Shown here: positions 33,435-42,929 of the stretch, one piece after another
Layout of the letters: the number at the start of each line of letters is the position of its first letter
Numbering within the stretch: the first letter of the stretch is position 1
Notes under the pieces: model-generated
Database searches by the model: none
Seen by the model: only the letters and a program-made list of their open reading frames with translations
Told to the model about the DNA's origin: nothing
Source: Capitella teleta
Lineage: Eukaryota > Annelida > Polychaeta > Capitellidae
DNA: 64,000 bases
NCBI GenBank assembly: GCA_000328365.1
Contig: KB294417.1
Location: 587,189-651,188 of the forward strand
Direction of reading: 5' to 3'
Position numbers and translations under genes: made by a program

Positions 33435-34336
33435 ATGGCATTCTCCAGTGAGATATCGAGTGAAGATGAAGCAATGTTTTTGGACTTCCCTGCTCTCGTT
33501 GGACAGACAATATGCTATGCTTTACCACCCAAAGATTAAAAAGACATCAGTGCATCCCGTGTCCAAGCGGGCGAAGCAATTGGAAGCGCAATCGCCTTCG
33601 ATTCCCGACCAATCTCTCTGAGAAGATTACTGGGGCATCCGGTCACAGTTACCATGTGGATAGCGAAACCCCTGGATCATTGCCTTTGGAGCCAAGACTC
33701 GGGCTTGAGGCCAAGGGCAATTGGTGCACTTGCGGTCACTGCGATGTGGTACTCCTGGCTAATGAGAAAGAGTGCATTTGCTGCCAGGAAATTCTCAAAA
33801 CAACCAGAAAAATACAACCAAGTGAGTAAATTAAATATAATTGACCTGTAAGACAGTGTAACCCTGTTGCAGTATGGCCTAAATTAAATTTGAAAACAGC
33901 AATTAATGTTATAAATATATTGTCTATTATAAAATTGTAAATGTAGGCCTGGTAAATATGCCATTCCAATTTTAATTAATTCAAAGTGCATGGCTATCAA
34001 TGTGCAAGTTAAAATCTTCCCAGAAATTTAACTCATTACTTGTCTTCAGATGAATGCATTGTTGGGCACCTGGAATTCACCATGCTGTGTTTGAAGACGG
34101 TCGTTTTACAAAACGTTTTAGTTGCCTTGAACCACACCCGGATGGATCCTTGGAATGTGAACAACCCATCCAACAGATCAATATTTTTTCATTTTGACCA
34201 TTCATTTGGGAACTGGTTGTTTCGACCGAATGCCAGATCGCCTCGGATCAAATCGCCCAATTACGTGGTCATTCAGAAGAAATTCCCTGAGTCCTCAGGA
34301 GTGTATGAGGGGTATGAGAGTGCACCAGATGAATAA
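33435..34336 (+). CDS. P2X7-ballast-type zinc domain protein, two exons
   Basis: Exon 1 ends at 33821 (CCAA|GTGAGT) and exon 2 runs 34050-34336. Together they encode WCTCGHCDVVLLANEKECIC, CQEI, then ECIVGHLEFTMLCLKTVVLQ and a C-terminus NYVVIQKKFPESSGVYEGYE. This is the cysteine-rich cytoplasmic ballast fold of the P2X7 receptor (its WRIRKEFPKSEGQYSGF tail is matched), which occurs without the ion channel in many marine invertebrate proteins. The continuous frame starts at ATG 33512 (about 200 residues). A better-looking start at 33435 (MAFSSEISSEDEAMFLDFPA) is in another frame, so the 5' part is either frameshifted or spliced in a way I cannot see. Its leader is shared with TTAA MITEs. Confidence 0.75.
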
Positions 34337-35043
34337 ATAAAATTGTTAGTAAAATTTTCAGAACCTGTTTGCTTTGTTACTTGCTTTTTTACTCTGATTA
34401 AAAGCGTCCTACTTTTGCATCTAGCAGCAATGGCCTCCTCTGGCTGTGTTTGCTTGCTACCATGGCTTCTTGGGCTTGCACTCTGTGAGGTTCTGGGTTC
34501 AAGTTCCATGGCTTCTCTCAGTATCTGTTGAATATAGGTTAGATAACTTATTGAATTGAGCTTTTCTACACTTTTTTTCCCGTTTTCATGTGAATTTTTC
34601 AGAATGTTCTTGAACCAGTAAGGATGCTTAATTTTTTTGATTCGTATAATTATTATACTTCAATGTTCATATACTAGTTTGTAAGGCAGAATTTTAATAG
34701 CCAGCAACCGAAATTGAGAAATGAGCACATTTTGAAGTGGACCGATTCCTACACAGGCATTATGTAATACACACAGGCTACTTGACACTAAATTGCAGTA
34801 ATAGTTACAAGCAGTAAAATATTAGAACGTCCCACTTATTACAAGTAATTTCATAATCAAGTGGCAAGCGGTGATCTAAGCAAATAAAGTCAATACTATA
34901 TACCTCACATGTACATCAATGTTTGCATGAATGCACTCGAAAATAATTTTTTAATTTAAAATAGAAGAGGAAAGGTATTCAGCCAGGCTTTGACATGTAG
35001 TGGTGTGGTTGCTCAATCATTGATTATCCTTCTAATGGGGTGA
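34337..35043. other. 3' flank of the P2X7-ballast gene, no recognised feature
   Basis: AATAAATAAAA immediately after the stop (34335-34345) could serve as a polyadenylation signal. The remainder is AT-rich without exons, transposon ends or RNA genes. No TTAA-type right terminus matching the MITE family is visible here. Confidence 0.4.
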
Positions 35044-35051
35044 CTCAGCAC

Positions 35052-35467
35052 CAGTGGCGTATTTAGAAAATCACCGAGGGGGTGGCCAAAAGTTAGTAAT
35101 CATTACGATCATATCCGATGCATCAATTAGTTATGGGCGCTGCAGCCTCCATATAATGTGCATAATAATACATAGTATTATATCCTGTTTGCAGGCATGC
35201 ATACCAGTGACTATTGCGTACCATAGAAGGCCAACTATAGATCATCCATCCATGTACTGTTGTACTTGTATACCGGCACTAGTATTCATGCATTTATGCT
35301 TTCTTTCATATGGTTAAGAAAAAAACTGGGGATGCTACGAAACAATTTTACGACTAGTATAGTACTAGAATGTGCATTTACAAAGATTAAAAAGTACTTT
35401 TTTTTTTCTCTGCTTAGGCTGAGGGGGTGGCCATCGCCCCTACGCCCTTAGGCTAAATACGCCACTG
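35052..35467. mobile_element. hAT MITE with CAGTGGCGTATTTAG ends, 416 bp
   Basis: The left end CAGTGGCGTATTTAG and right end CTAAATACGCCACTG are perfect inverted repeats. The 8-bp flanks CTCAGCAC (35044-35051 and 35468-35475) are identical. Subterminal GAGGGGGTGGCC occurs at both sides. Length and lack of a long frame mark it as a non-autonomous hAT element; the perfect target duplication suggests a recent insertion. Confidence 0.95.
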
Positions 35468-35650
35468 CTCAGCACTGTCAAAGCACTGAACGAAGTAAAG
35501 AAATGCACTATTCTGTACAGTTTGTACATCTTATTTCTCTTCTTATGTGGTATCGTAGCGATGTGTATTATATTTGAGAGCGCATTGGTAGTTTCACAGG
35601 CCATTTTAGCTCTAAATATAGGCTATTAATTTGAATATTATGATGATGGT

Positions 35651-35985
35651 GGCACCGAATAGCTCAATCGGTTTAACCGACTGACTACAATCCTATGTCG
35701 ACCGTGGGGGTCGAGGTTCCGGGTTCGAGACCTGATCAGGCCACGGGCGTTATGATTGTGAATTATAATTGTAATCCGTTATAATTGTAATTCTTCGGTG
35801 ACTCTGCAGTGCTGCCCAACTGCGTAAAAAGGCCGGGCGCTGTGTACTACTGTCTATGGTGGTATGCAGGATAAAGAACCCTTGGGATTTATCGATAAGA
35901 GTAGCGGGAAACTCCGGTCCCTGGCCTTCTGTTCTGGCGCCCGTATCATCCGATTGGTTTGGGTGGAGCCGTAAATCCCCATCAA
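35651..35985 (+). mobile_element. tRNA-derived SINE, full-length copy
   Basis: A tRNA-like head (35651-35732) has an A box (TAGCTCAATCGG) and a B box (GGTTCGAGACC at 35722-35732). It is followed by a body with AATTATAATTGTAATCC words, the phrase GTGTACTACTGTCTATGG and the 3' end GGTGGAGCCGTAAATCCCC. Other copies in the window are 48729-49071 (inverted, full length) and 3' fragments at 19139, 37731, 38487 and 63018. Confidence 0.88.
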
Positions 35986-35989
35986 GCAA

Positions 35990-36055
35990 GCATGCCTGAC
36001 CGGGAAACAAACTCACGCTGCACGCTAGGTGAGCGCGCTGCCACTACGCCATCGT
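35990..36055 (-). repeat. tRNA-like head in reverse orientation abutting the SINE
   Basis: The complement reads GGCACGATGGCGTAGTGGCA, a good A box (TGGCGTAGTGG), and then GTTTGTTTCCC as a weak B box. It directly follows the SINE 3' end, facing it. It may be a second SINE family inserted head-out, or the downstream tRNA unit of a composite element. It is not an intact tRNA. Confidence 0.5.
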
Positions 36056-36059
36056 GCCC

Positions 36060-36969
36060 TCTAGCAATGTTATCAAGACAGTTATCAATGTGATAAAAAA
36101 AAGAGAGGTATTGTTAGTACTTGCACTATTTTGTCACGATCAAATTGAAATTAAAACATTTTGCCATTTACAGGGTTTATCAACTGTGGTGTAGGCTGTA
36201 GGATTTTGTAGCTGGGGATTAGGTTCTATACCTCCAGATGAGATTGTGGCATATATAATCCCATTATGATTACCATCTGGAGCTTATTCACTTGTACTGC
36301 ATCTACCTGTAAATCTCTTTTCACCTTTTGGCATATTTTTTATATTCTTGGACAAAATAACTTTTGGTGAATTTATATTTAGCCGTGTTGATAGATTTTA
36401 ACTTGGTTCCACCTTAAATCTTAATTTTTCTTTTCACTAATGATACTTAATATAATTATAGATGTCAAGTTCAACAAAAGAAATATATATTAATAATCAT
36501 TTGCCAACTCTCAGGATTTGAAAGTTTCATGGGCAACTTTCCTTTGTTGATTCGCACAAACTACCGGTGTTATAATGGATGTAATATAGTGGACATGAAA
36601 GAAAGTTGCGCTTTTGTTATAAATTAACCCTTGACTAAATCTTTTAAACAACATGGGGGCGCATGTAGGAATTCACCAAAAAGCTGCCGATTGAGATAAC
36701 AGTGAGTTGAGTTCGTCGTATTGTTTATGTCGGTCGAATCCAGCTAATTGTAAATTAATCATTTATTTAAGGTGGCAAGCACTTGAGGGTGCGTTGTTGT
36801 ATTAATTTGAACGAGTGATCAATCTGTTCACAGTTGTGTTGTGTCTTTTAAAACTAAAAGCCAAAAATGACAGACACTGAAAACCAAACAATTAGAAGAT
36901 CAAAGGAGACAAAAAAAAAAAAAAAAAAAAAAAAGTTCTTGAGTCAGCGCAAAAGTCACTCAGAGCCAC

Positions 36970-37004
<35 letters not shown>

Positions 37005-37543
37005 AAAAAAAAAAAAACATAAAACATGCGAAGAACAGGCGTAATTTCCATGTCCGTTATAACGTTCTCAAAAGTGCGTTATGGGTTCTGTTGGTTATTG
37101 GATGTGTTGCACCAGTGAACTTGCATGGTCATTGGGTGACATGTATAATCAGGCTTACGAAAAGCATATAATTATTCTAGGTGTGAAAAAGCATGAGTGG
37201 CTTATAGCATTTAAAGATCCTCACATCCGACCAACTCGCCCGTCACAGCCGTGACTGGAGTAAAAACTCAACTCACTATAGGTGACAAATTGTAATATTG
37301 TAAGAGTTAATTACACAATTACAATCTCATTTATTGCATAGTATTCACAGACGCATTTAGTTATATTTGTATACATACATAAGAAACAGCTAAACAATAT
37401 AACAAACATAACACAAGTTTCATATACTCCTTGGGAATATATGAAAACGTTTTTTATTTTTTTATTTTTTTTTCTCCCGTTCTCGGGTCAGTTGTACGTG
37501 AATGATTGATACTGTTGCAGTTTATTATGTATCAGTACCATCC

Positions 37544-37574
<31 letters not shown>

Positions 37575-39070
37575 CCCCCCCATCGTTGCCATCGAGAAAA
37601 ATAGCAAAAAAAGAAGATATTATATGTCACTTATAACTCGCTTCATACTGATGAAATCGCTTCTCTGCGGGAGTTCGTCACACATTCAATATGGCGGTCG
37701 CGTGAGTTAAGCCCCGCCCACAACACGGTTACTGGCGCCCGTATCACCCGAATGGGTTGGGTGGAGCCGTAAAACCCCATCACGCATCACGCACAACACG
37801 ATTAATTAAAGGTTTTTCTCATTTACTCATCATCTAGGGTTGTCTATGCTCAAACCCCCTTCAACTGTATGCATTGTATGAAAATGCTATTTTAGCATAG
37901 ATTCAACTCTGTTGTCAGTTTCATGTTTCCTTTTCGACTTTCCTCTGTTAATAGTGACATGAAGTTTGTCCCCCCCCCCCCCCCCACACACACACACAAA
38001 GCAAAGTTAAAAAGTTGTGAATTACCGCGTCAGTTAATGACATGTCGGTTGTGATTAATATATCAAAGAATCAACATAGGGGGTTGGGCTAAGCCTCGCA
38101 ACATGAAGAGTTAACAGCATCGATTTCTGTGTGCCATGAAAGCATTTATGCAGATCCATCTTACTCTTCCTTTTGCACTTGAATTACCGGTACTCTTTCT
38201 TTCCCGCCCACTGCGCCAACGTGTTCAAAGGTTTTCATATTACATATGATATAATAATATTTCGATTCATTATATCGCCCCAACGAACACTTTCTTTTAT
38301 TGGGGAAATCAAGCACAGGTGGAGATTGATTAGAGGGTGCGGGCGTTTTACAGCCCCACCTTTACAACATGAGGTTACGTAACACATCGTAAATACATCA
38401 AATCAGGTGTCACAGGTGGTCAAGCAAATAGAGAAACTAATTAAACATTTAAATTGGTTTGGGGACAGTTGTTCATGTTTACCATACTGGCGCCCGTATC
38501 ACCCGAATGGGTTGGGTGGAGCCGTAAAACCCTAATCACTCACTCATTTATGTTTACCATACCGAATCCCCCGTTATCAGAACAAAATTGGGTAAAACCA
38601 AGGGTGTTCGGATTGCGAGGGGTGACTGTACTCGATGCTTTAACTTGGTCCATCAACATTAGATGAAAAAGAGCCAACAGGCGCAAAAGAAAGAATTATG
38701 CAAAACTGAACACTATTTAACTTTGGCCTCTAATACTAGTATTCCCAATGTTATGTATACTAGTACGCAGTATAACATCTTCCACTCCAATACATGTTTA
38801 GTTCCCTAATGAGCTACAATGAAATCAAGAACAACAAAGATTATTAATTGGCACCCACATTTGTAAATGGTAAAGGATTTGTTGACATGATAAATCTTGG
38901 ATCAGGCCTTAATCCTATTTTTTACATTTTGTACGGAAGAGTAAGAATAGAATAGAATTCTGAGTCTGTGTAATGGGTTAGATACACTTGATTGAGGGTA
39001 TTCTGTATGAATGCATGGAAGTTTGGTGATCAAAAGAGAGGAGAGCGACAAAAAGTAGTAAATAGACTGA
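36060..39070. other. Intergenic region with homopolymer runs and SINE 3' fragments
   Basis: Two 60-bp SINE 3' ends (GCGCCCGTATCACCCGAATG through GCCGTAAAACCC) occur at about 37731-37790 and 38487-38550. Long A runs lie at 36910-36934 and 36975-37017, a T run at 37551-37574, and a C run followed by (CA)n at 37974-37998. No exon is recognisable. The homopolymers may be places where the assembly is unreliable. Confidence 0.5.
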
Positions 39071-39076
39071 CATCAA

Positions 39077-40362
39077 TCACAAAACATTGAATGCATCATT
39101 AGGGGGAGCGTTGAAGTACTGGTCCGGGGTGATGCATTGCCTAGTGCCCCAGAAGGCAGTCAGGTCATGCACTTGCTGCCTGCGTCCTTTCAGCTGATGT
39201 AATCCTTGACAGATTGTGCAATGCCATGGCATGAATGGCCTCTTCCATGCCAGACATTCTATTGATCGCCACCTTGCCACATACTCATTGTATTCATCGT
39301 CGTTTTCATCAAGATGATGCAAAATTGCTGCCAGTTCTTTGGGGTCTCGGTAATCAGCAACATCAATGAACGATTTTGGTGGGAGAATGTTGCTGTAATC
39401 CACTCCTCCCATAACCACTGGAACCACATTCAAATTTTTCAGCTTCCAGAGCTTTTCAGTGAGATATTCGCGACATAAACTGTTTTCAAATGCCAAGTAA
39501 AATTTGTAGCTTCTTGTTCCATTGAGCAGTGTTTTGACACAGTCATCCTTACCCTCGTAACCAGAAGGGCTTGTTTTCTTGCAACTAAATTCTCCACAAT
39601 TTCCGTACACATCCACTTTGATGTAATTTCTCAGTTTATTCACAAAGGATTGTCGATTACTCTGTGTTCTGCAAACCGAAGCCATCCAGGCTACCTGTAC
39701 TTTTCTGGTTTTTTCTGCTGCATAATTGGTCTCTTTCATTTGGCTCAGTTGTTTAGCATTGATGATGCATTTCGGAATGCTCATATTGGGAAAATCTGAA
39801 TCTGAGGTATATGTTGCAGTTAGATTGAACGTCTCTTTGTACGCGCTCAGATTTGTGTGGGTGTACACCTTGTGCGGTGGCTCTATTTCATAGAAAATCC
39901 AATACTGAGATGAGATCCTATTGGTCGGAAGTGGCCTCTCTGACATCCGTCTTCCTCGAAAGATAACTGCATCACTCTCGTTGATTCTGCTCCGATTGTT
40001 CAGCATGACACATTTCATAGTGGGATCACTGAAGTACTCATCTTGACAGACTCTGAATCCAGGGTGACCATCATTGCTAAACCAGAGTTCATCATCTGGT
40101 GCCCCCATGCTTAGTGGACCCCAGCCCAGTATGGTGATCACTCTTTCTTTGCTTACACTTTTCGCAGTTGTTTCCTATTGTATGAAGCAACGTCTTTAAA
40201 TTATTGTGCGAGAAAACCTTACGATGGACTCACCGTTGTTGCATGTTCAAATCGCTGATCCTCAATCCAGAAAGTAGTCAAGAACCAGTACATGTAACAC
40301 AAGAACCCTAAAAATGGAATTATTATTGGCAGGGATATTTGTTTGCTCGAAAGAAGCTTCAT
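39077..40362 (-). CDS. Alpha-1,3-fucosyltransferase, GT10 family
   Basis: This enzyme transfers L-fucose from GDP-fucose to N-acetylglucosamine in glycans in the Golgi lumen. Exon 1 (40362-40234) encodes a short cytosolic tail MKLLSSKQISL and a signal-anchor helix (about residues 12-33, PIIIPFLGFLCYMYWFLTTF), then a GT donor. Exon 2 (40174-39077) carries the stem and the whole catalytic domain, for 408 residues in all, the usual length. Signature blocks are SDAVIFRGRRM, WIFYEIEPPHKV, YTSDSDFP and the GDP-fucose block FYLAFENSLCREYLTEKLW with NILPPKSFIDVADYRDPKEL. Several NxS/T sites are present. It is head-to-head with FAAP100 across a repeat-filled gap. The acceptor (Lewis-type or core) cannot be decided from sequence. 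Confidence 0.95.
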
Positions 40363-40653
40363 CTTCGGGATTCTCAAGTTTAATGAGCCTAATAGTCATA
40401 AGAATGGCTCATTCATTCTGGGTGTAATGTTGTTAATGACTCATTATTCATTTATATGTATTTTGGAGTAATTTATTTTTAGCTCCCTTCATAGATATAT
40501 CAGCCACAGTATATGTCAATGACAATATATCATAATAATTGTCGTTTAAAATTGTCAAATTAGAGTCCATATGTACTGTTATGAATCTTTTTTTAAATTT
40601 TGTAATTCATATCATTTAATCGTTAATATGACACTTTATGCTGCTATCAATCA

Positions 40654-40776
40654 GGGATGAACGGAGTTCCGGGTTCCGACTCCGGCTGTCCGGAATCCGG
40701 GTCATTTCCCGGAGTTTCGGTTTCTGCAAAAATCGCCTATGGTCCCGGAACTCGCCGCCGGATTCTGTTCTCACAG

Positions 40777-40812
<36 letters not shown>

Positions 40813-41465
40813 TATAAATTCTATGTTAGAGCAAGACATTACGTAACACCTGATGCGGGCGAAGGCGAGTCAGGAGGAAACAAATTTATAAGGACAGTTA
40901 AAGTTAAAGTGTCTCAGAAACTTCAAGCTTTGTTCCTTATTACATAATCCCTCTGATCTCCTAACTGGCTGGTTATCACAGCATTTATGGGTTTTTTTCA
41001 GAGGCGCTCAAATGTGAATGGGCTGATCACTTGTTTAATGACTAACAACACACAGGAGGAATCAGCTACCTTAAATAAACATTGCATGGGAGTAGTGTGG
41101 CTACGGTGCCTCCATCCTCGTACGTAGGGGCTTCGGTGATGTAACGTTAACCCTTGTCAGCATGCGTACACTGTTTGCCAATGCTTGTTCGGTGTGCACA
41201 CTGCACAGAGTTCAGTTTTATTGCGTCAATAATTCGAATTGGAATCCAATTGCAGTATGCATCATCTGATACGATTAACCATGGTGAATAGCCAAATATT
41301 ATAGCCCATTCACGGACAACCTTTAATTGGCACAGAAGTCTTCAATTTATTATAATCAGTTAGTATCAGTGATCTAGTGATCGCAATAGAAGATGTGCAC
41401 TCGTTGCTACTTCATCCAAGTTATGAGACAACCAATGGCACCATGCATTTGAATTTGATGACAAT
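40654..41465 (+). mobile_element. Interspersed repeat A, uninterrupted copy (B)
   Basis: This aligns over about 700 bp with the repeat at 13841-16410 but lacks the TA element found there, so it preserves the empty site (near AGTGATCGCAATAGAAGATG, about 41369). An A run of 33 lies at about 40777-40809. A GC-rich inverted-looking word set (GGTCCGGTTCTGGCCGGAAC at 41560-41579) beyond the alignable part may be the far terminus. Confidence 0.75.
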
Positions 41466-41729
41466 TGTTCAGGGCTAGAGTACTATAAATAAATGACTGT
41501 TAAGCTTCTTCTTATTTTTATTTTTATTTTTTTCTTCTAAAACGGGACTCTTGTTCCGGTCCGGTTCTGGCCGGAACAAACCCCACTTTTAATGTTAATG
41601 TGGGCCTATTGGTTACCGGTACGTTGCCCAGAAAGACAGCTTTGGTTACTGAATTGTATTTCAAACATTTTCTGATATACATGTAGTACAATTGTTTCAT
41701 TGTATCATTTCTTCTCCTATGTGCCTTGC

Positions 41730-42410
41730 TTATGAGCGATGGCGATCATGGCTCGATACCCCACCCTGTCTCTCACAATATGCAGTGTATTGATGGACTT
41801 CTCTTAACCAGCGACACAACCAATCAGTGATCTTTTCACGCTGCTTCCCTCTACTTCTCTTTCCTTGGATCTTTCCTGTTGTTATCCGGTGTTCTAGGTT
41901 CTTCCTTCTCATCACATGCCCAAAGAATGTTGCTTGGCTCTTTCTAATGCTTTGACATAGATTCCTCTCTTACCCCGCTCTTCTTAAAACTTCAACATTT
42001 GTTATGCTGTCCATGTATGAGATCCGCATTATTCTCCTATAGAACCACATATCTGCTGTGTCATTAATACTCGCTGTGCTGTTATTCAGCGTCCAAGCCT
42101 CGCTGCCGTACTTCATTATTGGAATGACATCGCAGTTCAGTACTCTCTTCCTGGTGGTCATGGAAATTCGAGGGTTGGTCAGTATTTTGGATAGATCTGC
42201 AAATGCACTCCTCGATTGTGCTATTCGTATTCTTACTTCCTGCGCATATCTTCCGTCACTGTAGATTGTGGAACCAAGATATTTAGAATTCTCAACCTAA
42301 ACCAGTGTAGAGTTCTTCAGCTTCAAATTGCATTTTAGTGTGTCTGCCTTTTTGGGGATGACCATGGTGACGGTTTCCTTGGTGTTGAGTCCAAGCTCGA
42401 CGTACGATGT
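41730..42410 (-). mobile_element. LINE remnant, reverse transcriptase C-terminal part
   Basis: Reading the - strand from about 42410: VELGLNTKETVTMVIPKKAD, then VENSKYLGSTIYSDGRYAQE, RKRVLNCDVIPIMKYGSEAW, DMWFYRRIMRISYMDSITN and KIQGKRSRGKQREKITDW. These are the standard end-of-RT blocks of endonuclease-type LINEs common in invertebrates. The frame holds at least two stops (near 42300 and 41970), so the copy is dead. It starts and ends abruptly, as expected of a 5'-truncated and decayed insertion, and lies where upstream FAAP100 exons might be expected. Confidence 0.88.
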
Positions 42411-42620
42411 AAAATATTGCATATGACATATACCTGACAGAGTATGTCTGGGTGCCATCAGTGAAATGTGCATTAGCGATCATATATTCAGCCATTACAT
42501 ACTTGGGAAGATGCAAAGATTTCCTGTTGCCTCCTGCCGGGCTCGGCATTTCCTCACTCGAAACAGGCAGCATTGTGTTTGAATGCTAGAATTTGATTGG
42601 ACCACTCACATTTCAAGCCT

Positions 42621-42660
42621 GTTGGTAATTTGCTATACATATGTATAGCAAATTACCAAC
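42621..42660. repeat. Perfect 40-bp palindrome without spacer
   Basis: GTTGGTAATTTGCTATACAT is followed immediately by its exact reverse complement. The centre is ATACATATGTAT. It lies between the LINE remnant and the first FAAP100 exon found. Perfect spacerless palindromes of this size are uncommon and tend to be unstable. It may be a head-to-head junction of transposon ends or a cruciform-forming site. Confidence 0.97.
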
Positions 42661-42929
42661 AGCGTATTTGAATGTTCTTTGATATTGCTGAAAATGCGTT
42701 TTAAATGTAATAAATTAAAAATGAAAATGAAATATGTACATCTGCTGGAAGGATAAACTGTAAATGCATTCAAAGACACAAAGATACCATGTATATAGAA
42801 AGAAGAAAAATTATTATTGGGCAAAAAACCCTATGACAAAATTCAGCAACTTGATTGTATTTACTCAGTGTATTGTAAAAAATGTATTACATTATATGTA
42901 CTTAGTAAAAAACAAAAATATCTTTTCAG

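Noticed and set aside
36910-37017. Long A runs as possible retroposon tails
   Set aside because: No target duplication or retroposon body lies next to them; similar long homopolymers elsewhere in the window suggest simple-repeat slippage or assembly noise.
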